The notes below the pieces were generated by a model, which searched no databases, was not told the origin of the DNA, and was given only the letters and a program-made list of their open reading frames with translations. Shown here piece by piece: positions 28,800-37,407 of a stretch of DNA of 64,000 bases (positions within the stretch are counted from its first letter, which is position 1; the number at the start of each line of letters is the position of its first letter). This stretch comes from Neorhodopirellula lusitana. GTDB taxonomy: Bacteria > Planctomycetota > Planctomycetia > Pirellulales > Pirellulaceae. The stretch is from the NCBI RefSeq assembly GCF_900182915.1, contig NZ_FXUG01000022.1, forward strand, positions 1 to 64,000, read 5' to 3'. The translations under genes and the position numbers were made by a program.

Positions 28800-29201
28800 A
28801 AGTCGAGTTGTCTCAGTGACAGAAGACAATCCAGTGGCAACAAAAAGTGGACGAAACCATCGTCAACGAAAACAAAGCCGCGGAGCAAAGGCCTTAAGCG
28901 TACCAGGAACTTAACAAACCCCGTCCTCGCGTGCAGCCAGTGGGCTGGGATTTGAAACCAGCGTGGCGACCGGAAACTCACATCCACTGATTCCCAGGCT
29001 CCTGCATCCAAGTCCCCGGCTCCTGCATCCAACGGGATGCGGTGAGGCCACTGCCACCGGGGCAGCACGGGGCAGCAGGGGTTCAGCACCGGTTTAGCAT
29101 GAGGCCAGGGTGCCAGGCAGGAGCCGGCAAGGCACCAAATGCTCCGGCGGGAGGCCCGGTTACCAGCAGTGGGATCACAAAGCGAGGCTGAGTGAGGGGA
29201 T

Positions 29202-29281
29202 TGCCTGGTCGTCAAACGCAACAATCCTTTGGGCAAGATTTGCACAAAGGATTGCGAGCGTTTCATGGTTGCTGCCAGGCA
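29202..29281. other. Long imperfect inverted repeat in the regulator/secretin gap
   Basis: The gap 28830-29328 has no gene. Within it, arms TGCCTGG, AAACGC and AATCCTTTG (29202-29230) are mirrored by CAAAGGATT, GCGTTT and CCAGGCA (29245-29281), giving an interrupted stem of about 22 pairs around the loop near 29232-29243. The rest of the gap, 28830-29200, holds a CCCxGGCTCCTGCATCCAA direct repeat (about 28993 and 29014) and the putative promoter of the response regulator. The structure could be part of the 3' end of the secretin transcript or a small RNA. Confidence 0.6.
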
Positions 29282-29288
29282 GCAGATT

Positions 29289-29315
29289 GCAGGCCGTCTG
29301 AATCAGACGGCCTGC
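29289..29315 (-). terminator. Probable terminator of the secretin gene
   Basis: A perfect 27-base palindrome: GCAGGCCGTCTGA, one central base, then TCAGACGGCCTGC. It starts 13 bases beyond the secretin stop on the minus strand. There is no clear U-run after it, so it may act as a 3' stability hairpin rather than an intrinsic terminator. Confidence 0.6.
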
Positions 29316-29328
29316 CGGCCAGGTGTCC

Positions 29329-32300
29329 CTAGCGGTTCGGATCGAAACCGGTTTGGGCGATTTCCTCTTCTTCCTGGATGATGATCCGTGGGGTCACCAT
29401 CAACATCAGGCTGGTCGAGGTTCGACCGACACCCACGTTTCGGAACAAGCGGCTGACGTATGGGATCTTGCTCAGGAACGGGACGCCTCGTTCGTTGCGT
29501 CCTTCGCTCATTCGCTTGATACCACCCAACAAGATCGTACCACCATCGGGAACACTGACTGTCGTGCTGACCGAGGTCGACGCGAAGGTCGGTTGTTGAA
29601 CCGTGGTACCTTGCACGATTTCTTCTTCTTCCGTGTCATCGTCCTCGTTGATCACACCGTCGCCATTCGTGTCGACCGTTCGACTGCTGGAATTGCTGGT
29701 GGTGCGATTGCCTTCGTAGGTGAATGTGTTGACTTCACCGATTTGGCTAAACGTGGGGACAAGTGTGAGGCGAACGAAGCGTTTGTCATCGCTGACGACA
29801 CCTTGCACGTTCAACCGGGTGCCTTCGTCGAGCACGACGATGACGGGTTGTTGAGCGACGGCGAAGTCACCGACCACAGGCACGATACTGGTCACGAACG
29901 GACGTTGCAGCGTGTCATTGATCGAGGCGATCTGACCATCAAACAGAGTCACTTTCGGTGCCTGCATGATGTTACTTCGAGTGTCACCTTGAGCGGCTTG
30001 CAAGAAGAAGAACGCTTCAATGTCGCTCAAGATGGCAAACCCGATCGTTGAGATCGAACCGGTGTCAGGAGCACCGAAGGGTGGCAATGCAGCCCCGACA
30101 GTGTTTTGGTCCAACCGAATGTCGAGGTCAGCCGTTGGCGTTCCTTGAGCATCCAAACCGATCGTGACGGCAGATCCAGAGTCGTCCGCTGGGATCGACG
30201 TGGCGTTGTCGTCGAACCGGATGTCGAAGTCGACACCGATTTGTTCGAAGAACGTGTCGGCCAGCGTAATGAACCGGACTTCGATCGTGATTTGCAGGTT
30301 CTGCAAGCGTCGCAGGGATTCCAGCAAGTCAACAATCTGATCGTGAACGTCACTGGTCGTGCTGATGACGAGCGACAAGTTTTGTGGATAGGGTGCCATG
30401 GTTCCGACACCACCGAGAGCTTCCCAGGTATCGGGTTCGATGGTTTGTTGGATCAACTGCATCAGCGAGTCGAAGTCGGCCATGGAGCCGCCTCCGCGTC
30501 CACCGGACATCGCACTGGCTGCACCGAGGCCGCCCGAGAAGCCGCCTCCGTTGCCCATTGGGTTGTACTGGCCAAGCATGTTCTTGCCCATCGAGCTGGA
30601 ACGGTTGTTCGCCATGCCGCCACCGAGATCGGTCATCGACACAGGGACAACATGAACGTCAGTGGATGGGTTCACCATTTGGTAAGCCGATTTCAAAGCA
30701 CCGGACAAACCATGTTCGTATCCAGAGATGAAGTTCGGGATCGGTGTGACCAGGTCAGCGACTCGATAGGTTCGCGTTTCGGTCATCGTTCGCCGAGCTT
30801 CTCGGCTGGTGATGTTCAGAACGTCGTTCTTCAAGACAAACGTCAGATCCATGTCATCGAGCAACAAGTTCAGTGCACTTTGCAGTGAGATTCGGTTGTT
30901 GATCGATTTGGAAACGGGCGTGTCACGGGTGACTCGAACCGCAGCCAAGGCTCGCGAGTCGATTGCGATCGGAACACCGGTCACAGCGGACAAGTCATCG
31001 AGGACTTCTCCAAGTGGACGGTTGCGATACTTCAATTCCACGTCGCTGCTGAGCTTGCGTTTGATTTCTTGTTCACGCGGGCTCAAGCGGGAATTCGAGT
31101 CGCCCGACGCAAGTCGTCGACGCGACAGTTCTTCCCAGCTGGTGGGGTCTTGGAACGAGAACGGACGATCTGGGTCCGGTGCAATCGCAGCGGCTCCGAC
31201 GGCCAGCATGTGACGAGCGAACCCGTCCTCACTTTGAGCCAGAATCTCTTCGTCCATTTGAATCCGCACTTGGGTGCGAGATGAATGGAACAGGCTGGTC
31301 GCGATAGGCGAATCCGGCTTGAGCTCTTGAACTTGCTTGGCGATCACTTCCGCTTCTTGGAAACGGTTTTCTTCCATCAAGTCGTTGAACGTTTCGACCA
31401 ATGACGAGATTTCGTCATCGATGCGTAGTTCGCGAGCGTTGGCAGTGTCCATTTCGGTGCGAACCGCTTCGTTGTTCAAGTCCAATTGGATCTTGGCACG
31501 GTTCGCTTCGACGTAGGCGGTTTGTTCAGACAAAGCACGTCCGACCATTGCCGACAGCGACGCTTTGGACGCTTCGTCGATGTTGGCACCCTCGACCTTG
31601 CGGGCCAAACGCTTCAGATCGTCTTCAGCATCCAGAGGTGCTGTTTCTTTCTTTTCGTTTGCTTTGGCAAGTTCAGTGGTGATTTCGCGATAGAGCCGTT
31701 TGACCGCTTGAGCAGCAGCCATGTCGGCTTTCTGAATCGGCGTCAGTGGTTTATCAGGCGTGCCGGCCGATGGCATGCGAGTGGGTTGCAAGAGCGTTAG
31801 CTTGTCTTGCAAGGCTCGACGAGTATCGGTGGGCAGCGTGGATTCGTACTTCCAAGCGTCGACGAACTTTGCTCGTGCTTCGACTTGCTTGCCGCTGGAA
31901 AGCAGTGTCATGCCTTCCTGGAACAACTGCACACCGGCATTGTCACTCGATCCAAGTGCTTGGACAGGTTGAATGCTGTAAGGCGTTGAGTAGTTCGGTT
32001 GACCACCGGCCTGAGCGATCCCGTTGGGATTCGCGGAGCCCGTTTGGTAACCGCTTTGCGAAGCGTAACCCGCTTGTCCCAGTGGCATCGTGCCAGCGAC
32101 TTGGGCAATTGGATTGGCTGCTGGGTTGGCCGCAACGTTACTCAAGTCGATTCCGCTACGGCGGGCTGCGGCTTGAGTGTCCAGCAACAATTGCCAGGGG
32201 CGGGCATCGCCAGGTGCAAATTCGTTTTGTGCTAAGCCGATCGATTGAGCTTGGGTGGCCAGTGCGTAAGCACCAGACACATCCCCTCGATCTAAGGCGA

Positions 32301-32865
32301 CTCGGCCCATCGCCGTTAAGCGACGTGTTTCTTGTTGACGCTGGGCGAGGCTGTTCGGCGTCGCTTGGGTAGCGGCGGGTGCTTGCAGTAGACCGGCATC
32401 GACACCGCGAGCGACCATTTGGTCGTGTCGCTTGCGAAGCTCGACTGTAGCGTTAGCCGAGTCGCTGATTTGCCCCGATGCTAACAAGCCAGATGCGGCT
32501 CGATAGGTTCGGATTGCCAAGGCAAAGTCGCTGGACGACATGGCCGAGTCAAGCTGTTGCAACAAGCCATCGATTGGCATCACTGCGGGTGAGGCAGTGG
32601 ATGGTGCGGCGGGCTGGGTTGGCGACGGGCTAGTCGGGAAGCTGAACTGTGCTTCAACGGTCGACATCGTTGTGATGCAACCCAGAGGCACGACCAGCAA
32701 AGGCGACAGAACGCCGGCTCGAATACGCGAGCGAAGGCGGCCGAGGCCAGTACGACGAACGACTGTTCCCGAGTGTTCTTGCGAAGCACTCCGATTAACG
32801 GTCGCCTGGTTTGATCCGACTGGTGACGAACCCTTCCGCCTGGGCGGGTGATACGAGCGGTTCAA
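29329..32865 (-). CDS. Secretin of type II secretion / type IV pilus family, long N-terminal region
   Basis: 1178 residues. Outer-membrane pore subunit for a pilus or secretion system. A basic leader of about 50 residues precedes a hydrophobic signal segment (AGVLSPLLVVPLGCITT). A helical, Gln/Ala-rich region with TPR-like spacing runs to about 600, followed by an STN/N0-type domain (DVELKYRNRPLGEVLDDLSA to about 700). N-domains lead into the C-terminal secretin pore from about 980: NIMQAPKVTLFDGQ, VSVPDGGTILLGGIKR, VPFLSKIPYVSRLFRN and TSLMLMVTPRIIIQEEEE. Most secretins have 600-750 residues. It is likely the outer-membrane partner of the cluster at 0.8-21.3 kb, though not linked to it. Confidence 0.93.
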   Translation of the reverse strand: MNRSYHPPRRKGSSPVGSNQATVNRSASQEHSGTVVRRTGLGRLRSRIRAGVLSPLLVVPLGCITTMSTVEAQFSFPTSPSPTQPAAPSTASPAVMPIDGLLQQLDSAMSSSDFALAIRTYRAASGLLASGQISDSANATVELRKRHDQMVARGVDAGLLQAPAATQATPNSLAQRQQETRRLTAMGRVALDRGDVSGAYALATQAQSIGLAQNEFAPGDARPWQLLLDTQAAARRSGIDLSNVAANPAANPIAQVAGTMPLGQAGYASQSGYQTGSANPNGIAQAGGQPNYSTPYSIQPVQALGSSDNAGVQLFQEGMTLLSSGKQVEARAKFVDAWKYESTLPTDTRRALQDKLTLLQPTRMPSAGTPDKPLTPIQKADMAAAQAVKRLYREITTELAKANEKKETAPLDAEDDLKRLARKVEGANIDEASKASLSAMVGRALSEQTAYVEANRAKIQLDLNNEAVRTEMDTANARELRIDDEISSLVETFNDLMEENRFQEAEVIAKQVQELKPDSPIATSLFHSSRTQVRIQMDEEILAQSEDGFARHMLAVGAAAIAPDPDRPFSFQDPTSWEELSRRRLASGDSNSRLSPREQEIKRKLSSDVELKYRNRPLGEVLDDLSAVTGVPIAIDSRALAAVRVTRDTPVSKSINNRISLQSALNLLLDDMDLTFVLKNDVLNITSREARRTMTETRTYRVADLVTPIPNFISGYEHGLSGALKSAYQMVNPSTDVHVVPVSMTDLGGGMANNRSSSMGKNMLGQYNPMGNGGGFSGGLGAASAMSGGRGGGSMADFDSLMQLIQQTIEPDTWEALGGVGTMAPYPQNLSLVISTTSDVHDQIVDLLESLRRLQNLQITIEVRFITLADTFFEQIGVDFDIRFDDNATSIPADDSGSAVTIGLDAQGTPTADLDIRLDQNTVGAALPPFGAPDTGSISTIGFAILSDIEAFFFLQAAQGDTRSNIMQAPKVTLFDGQIASINDTLQRPFVTSIVPVVGDFAVAQQPVIVVLDEGTRLNVQGVVSDDKRFVRLTLVPTFSQIGEVNTFTYEGNRTTSNSSSRTVDTNGDGVINEDDDTEEEEIVQGTTVQQPTFASTSVSTTVSVPDGGTILLGGIKRMSEGRNERGVPFLSKIPYVSRLFRNVGVGRTSTSLMLMVTPRIIIQEEEEIAQTGFDPNR

Positions 32866-33571
32866 CGCGACACTCCTTCTTCGCGGTGAGACATTGGACG
32901 ATAAATCGGAAAGCTCTCGCGTTCACTCCTGGCCGGGCTCCTGGTCACCACGATCCTTCGTGAAAACAGAGGCCAGTCGTTGGTAGTTGACCAACGGAGT
33001 CGACGCGGAAACCTTCCGAGTGCCTTGCCAATACGAAGTCCAACATTCGGATGTCAACCCGATTTGACCCTTTTTTAGGAAGGATATCTTGATTGAGTGC
33101 GTCGCCAATCAATCCCATAGCGCCGTTCGAACGATTCGCCCAGCAATCCGAGACCGCAAATTACGGTCTCGAACACATCCTCGGCCAGCAAAAACGGATT
33201 CGCCGGAACAAAATTCCCAAGTAGCCGATGTCGCCAGACTTCAGGCCAGCATCGTCAAGCCACAACTCCCAATTCGTTCCAAGACCACCTCACCCAATTC
33301 AAGTCTCAAAGTCTCCCACCCGTGGCATAGGCTTCCAGCCTGTGAGTTCCAACAATCCAGCAATGACAGACAAGATGCCTATCCCACGTTTCACCCAGCC
33401 AAATCCCTCGTAGCCGATGTCGCCAGACTCCGGGGAACGACAAGGGTTCACGACGGGGGAGAAACGATCTTTCGACGAAAGTTACATTTTCATTAAAGTC
33501 CAGCCGGTTTCGTTTGTCGGTGTACTCGCGTAGTGGCTTTTCCTTTCGTGCAATCCAATTTCACGCCTTCA
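32866..33571. other. Divergent promoter gap with interspersed repeats
   Basis: The region separates the secretin (-) from fliP (+). Repeats seen are GTAGCCGATGTCGCCAGACT at 33221-33240 and again at 33410-33429, the reverse of elements in the nest at 21.5-22.4 kb, and GTGGCATAGGCTTCCAGCCT at 33322-33341 with a degenerate right arm (GATGCCTATCCCACG) about 40 bases later. No coding region is convincing. Promoters for both flanking genes must be here, but I could not assign -35/-10 boxes. Confidence 0.6.
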
Positions 33572-34546
33572 ATGATTCCCGAGCAGGCTGCGCCGAGTCA
33601 CGTGCAGGCTGCATTCACGCTTCGGCACGTTGGGCCAAACCGACGCCGAACCTTGCGATGGGGGCATTGGCTACGAATGCTCGCTTGCCTGTTCTTTGTC
33701 GCGGTCTTCAGTCAGGGTCCCGCCAACGGCCAGGACACGACTTCGGACGGTGGATCGGTCGAAGTGCTGGGCCGCGAACCGGCGAGAATCGGTGAAGGAA
33801 CAACACCGGACCGAATCCAAGGAGAAGCCAGGCAAACCGAACCGCTGGACTTCTTGGCGGGCGGACCTGAAAAGTGGACCAGCCCCGAGGGCATGACCGG
33901 CAGCCTGCAAATCATGCTGCTGTTGACGGTGCTCTCGATGGCACCGGCGATTCTTTTAATGACCACCTGTTACGTTCGTATCATCATCGTGTTGGGGTTA
34001 TTGCGGCAGGCGATCGGTTTACAATCGCTGCCGCCCAGCCAAGTGATGACCAGCGTGGCGTTGTTCATGACCTTGTTCGTAATGACTCCGGTGTGGACTC
34101 GTGTTTACGAAGACGCGATCAAGCCGTACACCGATCCGGAAATTGAGATGTCGTTGGAAGACGCCTACGAGGCGGGCTCCATTCCGATTCGTGAATTCAT
34201 GTCGCGGCAGATCGATGTCGCCAAAAACCATGACGACGTGCATTTATTTTACGGCTACATGGACGCCGACGCGCCGTTGCCTAGCACGTTTTCAGAAGTG
34301 CCCATGCGAGTGCTGTTGCCCGCGTTCATCCTGAGTGAATTGAAGACCGCGTTCTTGATGGGCTTTCAGATTTACTTGCCGTTCTTGATTGTTGACTTGG
34401 TGGTCGCCAGTGTCACGATCTCGATGGGGATGCTGATGTTGCCACCCGCCGTGATCTCACTGCCATTTAAGTTGTTGTTATTCGTGTTGGTCGACGGATG
34501 GCGTCTGGTCGTCGAGATGTTGATGAATAGTTTCGGAACGATGTGA
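33572..34546 (+). CDS. fliP: Flagellar export gate protein FliP
   Basis: Core membrane subunit of the flagellar type III export gate. After a signal-like stretch (MLACLFFVAVFSQG, about residues 30-45) and a linker of about 60 residues, the conserved domain follows: LQIMLLLTVLSMAPAILLMT, RIIIVLGLLRQAIGLQSLPP, the periplasmic loop with YEDAIKPYTD and REFM, and AFILSELKTAFLMGFQIYLP and VDGWRLVVEML at the C-terminus. ATG 33572 gives 324 residues; a GTG at 33533 would add 13. It is longer than typical FliP (about 245) because of the N-terminal linker. First gene of a fliPQR-flhB set. Confidence 0.95.
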   Translation: MIPEQAAPSHVQAAFTLRHVGPNRRRTLRWGHWLRMLACLFFVAVFSQGPANGQDTTSDGGSVEVLGREPARIGEGTTPDRIQGEARQTEPLDFLAGGPEKWTSPEGMTGSLQIMLLLTVLSMAPAILLMTTCYVRIIIVLGLLRQAIGLQSLPPSQVMTSVALFMTLFVMTPVWTRVYEDAIKPYTDPEIEMSLEDAYEAGSIPIREFMSRQIDVAKNHDDVHLFYGYMDADAPLPSTFSEVPMRVLLPAFILSELKTAFLMGFQIYLPFLIVDLVVASVTISMGMLMLPPAVISLPFKLLLFVLVDGWRLVVEMLMNSFGTM

Positions 34547-34604
34547 TGCTGCCAGCTCTCATGATTCTGATCAGAGGCTCGTTCAGCTGCACCTGTGTTT
34601 CAAA

Positions 34605-34661
34605 GTGGCATAGGCTTCCAGCCTGTGGATAAGCAATCACAGGCTAGAAGCCTATGCCACG
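34605..34661. repeat. Palindromic REP-like element inside the flagellar operon
   Basis: GTGGCATAGGCTTCCAGCCT (34605-34624) and CACAGGCTAGAAGCCTATGC (34638-34657) face each other across a short loop. It is the same family as at 25631, 25751, 27996, 33322 and 45701. Here it lies between fliP and fliQ, two genes expected to be co-transcribed, so it would be transcribed as an intercistronic hairpin. Confidence 0.82.
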
Positions 34662-34711
34662 TTATCCTCACACGTATTCCCCTGCCCCTTTCTTCCTAAC
34701 GAAAACATCTG

Positions 34712-34990
34712 ATGCTGCTTGCTCTTCTCGATTCGTCTGCCGCCATCGACCTGGCTCGCGAAGCGTTGCTGGTAGCTGTCGTGATGGCGGCGCCGATGTT
34801 GATTGTGGGGATGGCGGCAGGTTTGATTATCGGCTTGATTCAAGCATTGACGCAGATCCAGGACCAAACGGTTTCGTTCGTGCCCAAACTGCTCGCCATG
34901 GCTGCGGTGCTGGTCGCTTGCTTGCCTTGGTTGATGACCCGGATGCTCGAGTTCACTCGCTCAGTTTTTGAAAACGCGGGTGGCCTGTAG
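34712..34990 (+). CDS. fliQ: Flagellar export gate protein FliQ
   Basis: 92 residues, two membrane helices separated by a short loop: IDLAREALLVAVVMAAPMLI, then the conserved GLIIGLIQALTQIQDQTVSF and LAMAAVLVACLPWLMTRM. Size and the Gln-rich motif (LIQALTQIQDQT) are those of FliQ. The stop is 2 bases before the fliR ATG. The 165-base gap to fliP carries the palindromic repeat. Confidence 0.95.
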   Translation: MLLALLDSSAAIDLAREALLVAVVMAAPMLIVGMAAGLIIGLIQALTQIQDQTVSFVPKLLAMAAVLVACLPWLMTRMLEFTRSVFENAGGL

Positions 34991-34992
34991 CG

Positions 34993-35802
34993 ATGGCTGA
35001 ACCGATCGTACTGCAAGAGTTCGTTGACTGGTGTCTGGCTCACCTGGTTGTTGCCGTGTTGGTATTAACCCGACTGGGCATGGTTGTCATGGCGATGCCG
35101 GCGGTCGGTGCGGGTGTCCCCAAGCGAGTCCGTGGCCTGTTGGCGATCACGATGACGTTGCTGTTATTGCCCACCCTTTCCCAGCGTCCTGGAATGGAAA
35201 CGCTGCCTGAGATCGGCAATCTGTTGGACTTGGCTTTGGCGATCGTCCGGGAAGGACTGATTGGCTTATTGATTGGTGCGACCGTGCAGATCGTGATCAC
35301 GGGAATCCAGCTCGCTGGCGAAGCCATTACCAGCACCGGTGGGATGCAGTTAGGCGATTCGATCGACCCGACAACCCAAGGCAGCATGCCGGCAATCGCC
35401 AAATTGGTCGGCATGTTAGTCACCTCGGTCATGCTGCTTAGCGGCGGTCATCGGATGATTTTGAGCCTCTTGGTGGAGAGCTTTGATGCGATGCCGCCTG
35501 GCCAAATCATCTTTCACGAGTCAATCATGGAATCGGTGATTGATTGCATGACGGGATCAATGGCCTCGGGCGTCCGGGTGTCCGCGCCTGTCGTGGCGGC
35601 GTTACTGTTGAGCAACTTGGTGACCGGTTTGATCAGCCGCACGATGCCGCAAATTAACGTTCTGGCCATCGGCTTGAGTGTCAACTCGCTAGCGCTGTTG
35701 GTGGTGACTTCCCTGACCATTGGCTCGGTTGCGTGGATTTTCCAAGAGAACTTCGCAACCAGCCTTGAGCGTCTTTCCCTGATTTGGGCAAAAGGCGGTT
35801 AA
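34993..35802 (+). CDS. fliR: Flagellar export gate protein FliR
   Basis: 269 residues with about six membrane helices. Diagnostic blocks are VLVLTRLGMVVMAMPAVGAG near the N-terminus, VPKRVRGLLAITMTLLLLP, and IVREGLIGLLIGATVQIVITGIQLAGE. FliR joins FliP and FliQ in the export gate complex. It lies 3 bases before flhB, so fliQ-fliR-flhB is a tight operon. Confidence 0.95.
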   Translation: MAEPIVLQEFVDWCLAHLVVAVLVLTRLGMVVMAMPAVGAGVPKRVRGLLAITMTLLLLPTLSQRPGMETLPEIGNLLDLALAIVREGLIGLLIGATVQIVITGIQLAGEAITSTGGMQLGDSIDPTTQGSMPAIAKLVGMLVTSVMLLSGGHRMILSLLVESFDAMPPGQIIFHESIMESVIDCMTGSMASGVRVSAPVVAALLLSNLVTGLISRTMPQINVLAIGLSVNSLALLVVTSLTIGSVAWIFQENFATSLERLSLIWAKGG

Positions 35803-35805
35803 GGC

Positions 35806-36876
35806 ATGTCCGATGGAGACAAGAAACATTTTGCGTCAGAACGCAAGCGGCAACAGGCTCGCGAACAGGGACAGGTTGCCAAAAGCCAAGACCTAACGTC
35901 GGCAGCCTTGTTGCTCGCCGCGTTGTTCGCGATGAAATCCATCGGGGCGAAGACCTCGGCGATGCTGGCAAGCGGGATCGAAGAGGCACTTTCGGATTCG
36001 CGATTGATTGCCTACTCGCCTCAAGAAGCCACCAACGAGCTATTGCGTTTGGCAGCAAGGCTAACAATCGCCTCGGCACCGATTTTGTTGCTGATGCTGT
36101 TTGGTGCCATTGTCATTAACGTGACTCAGGCCGGCTTGGTGCTTTCACCGGAACGACTCGTTCCCAAGCTCAGCAATATCAGCCCGCTGTCAGGGGCGAA
36201 GCGAATTCTGTCCATCCAGGGTGTGATGCGGCTGATCTTTGGGATGTTCAAGATCAGTCTGATTGGCGTGGTGGCCTATTTCGCACTGCGTGCACACAAA
36301 GACTACGTGATGTCGATGGCCGCAATGTCCATCCCACAGATCGCGTCGGGGATGTTTCAAACATTGGTCGGCGTGTGTTTATGGATTGGCTCCGGGCTGT
36401 TCATCTTGGCGTTATTGGAATGGGCGTTCCAGAAGTGGAAGCACGAACAAGACTTGATGATGACCGACCAAGAAGTGCGGGATGAAGCGAAAGACACGGA
36501 GGGCGATCCACAGGTCGCCGCTCGTCGTCGGCAAGTTGCTCGGCAAATGGCAATGAATCGCGCCAGTAACGATGTTCCGATGGCCGACGTCGTGGTCAGC
36601 AATCCGACCGAACTCGCCGTTGCGATCAAATACGACCCACATTCGATGCCGGCTCCCGTTGTGGTTGCGAAGGGTGCGGGGCTGGTCGCACAAAAGATTC
36701 GGCGGACGGCACTGGAGAACGAAATCCCCGTGGTCGAACGAAAGCCGCTCGCTCAATTGTTGTATAAAACAATCGATGTTGGGCAGGAGATTCCTGCCGA
36801 TCAGTACCAAGCGGTTGCCGAAGTGCTTCGCTATGTCTATCAATTGCAGGGCAAGAAGATTCCTCAGGCCGCCTAA
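35806..36876 (+). CDS. flhB: Flagellar export switch protein FlhB with NPTE site
   Basis: 356 residues. The N-terminus SERKRQQAREQGQVAKSQDL is the family signature; four membrane helices follow (about 30-50, 88-110, 145-165, 185-205), then the cytoplasmic domain with KWKHEQDLMMTDQEVRDE. Autocleavage between Asn and Pro of an NPTH motif switches export specificity in this family. Here the motif at 266-269 reads NPTE (VVVSNPTELAVAIKYDP). The C-terminal domain (PVVERKPLAQLLYKTIDVG) is intact. Cleavage may still occur, because Asn-Pro is kept, but at altered rate; this is inference. Confidence 0.95.
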   Translation: MSDGDKKHFASERKRQQAREQGQVAKSQDLTSAALLLAALFAMKSIGAKTSAMLASGIEEALSDSRLIAYSPQEATNELLRLAARLTIASAPILLLMLFGAIVINVTQAGLVLSPERLVPKLSNISPLSGAKRILSIQGVMRLIFGMFKISLIGVVAYFALRAHKDYVMSMAAMSIPQIASGMFQTLVGVCLWIGSGLFILALLEWAFQKWKHEQDLMMTDQEVRDEAKDTEGDPQVAARRRQVARQMAMNRASNDVPMADVVVSNPTELAVAIKYDPHSMPAPVVVAKGAGLVAQKIRRTALENEIPVVERKPLAQLLYKTIDVGQEIPADQYQAVAEVLRYVYQLQGKKIPQAA

Positions 36877-36884
36877 AAGTTCTC

Positions 36885-37313
36885 ATGTCCGACCTCGCCG
36901 TCACCCACCGATTCGTCATCCCGGAAGCGGCTTTGACGTGGTCAGCCACCCGCAGCAGCGGGCCCGGCGGCCAAAACGTGAATAAGGTGAATTCCAAAGT
37001 CACGTTGCGTTGGAAACCGGAAAGCCAGGACGGTTTTGATGACGCGTGGCGGCGGCGTTTTGAGTCCCGGTACGCGACGCGGATCACCAAAGACGGCGAA
37101 TTGGTGCTGCACAGCGAAAAGACCCGCGACCAAATTCGAAATCTCGCTGATGCTCGCGCGAGACTGGTTTCCATGTTGCTGGAATGCCGAATTCCGCCGA
37201 AAGCTCGAAAAGCGACGCGGCCTACTTTGGGCAGCAAGAAACGGCGAATTGAAGGAAAAAAGCGTCAGTCCCAGAAGAAGCGAATGCGGGGCGCACCCGG
37301 TCGCGATGATTGA
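36885..37313 (+). CDS. arfB: ArfB/YaeJ-type peptidyl-tRNA hydrolase
   Basis: 142 residues with the release-factor GGQ domain: SATRSSGPGGQNVNKVNSKV. There is no codon-recognition domain, and the C-terminus is a basic tail (RRIEGKKRQSQKKRMRG) that in ArfB enters the empty mRNA channel of stalled ribosomes. The enzyme hydrolyses peptidyl-tRNA to rescue stalled ribosomes. It starts 8 bases after flhB and ends before a good terminator, so it probably shares the flagellar transcript. Confidence 0.94.
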   Translation: MSDLAVTHRFVIPEAALTWSATRSSGPGGQNVNKVNSKVTLRWKPESQDGFDDAWRRRFESRYATRITKDGELVLHSEKTRDQIRNLADARARLVSMLLECRIPPKARKATRPTLGSKKRRIEGKKRQSQKKRMRGAPGRDD

Positions 37314-37353
37314 AGGTTCTCAATGAGCGTCTCGTTGATATACTGATGGTTGG

Positions 37354-37381
37354 CGGCGAGACTTTGATCGCCGTTTTTTTA
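37354..37381 (+). terminator. Rho-independent terminator after arfB
   Basis: Stem CGGCGA (37354-37359) and TCGCCG (37368-37373) with an 8-base loop, followed directly by a run of T (37374-37381). This is the clearest intrinsic terminator of the window. It closes the fliPQR-flhB-arfB unit; the next gene starts 26 bases later. Confidence 0.85.
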
Positions 37382-37407
37382 TTGACGCACTCACGTCTTG
37401 GATATAC

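Noticed and set aside
29293-29302. Neisseria-type DNA uptake sequence (GCCGTCTGAA)
   Set aside because: A single 10-base match within a palindrome, with no further copies noticed in the window. More likely coincidence within a terminator-like hairpin, and the taxonomic context does not fit.
32923-33108. 61-residue frame upstream of the secretin
   Set aside because: It has no clear ribosome-binding site or family; it lies in a promoter region and is below the level of support needed.
33572-36876. Virulence-type III secretion genes
   Set aside because: The four genes have flagellar-type sequence (FliP, FliQ, FliR, FlhB) in the usual order, and no injectisome-specific gene such as a secretin of that type or a needle protein is present.
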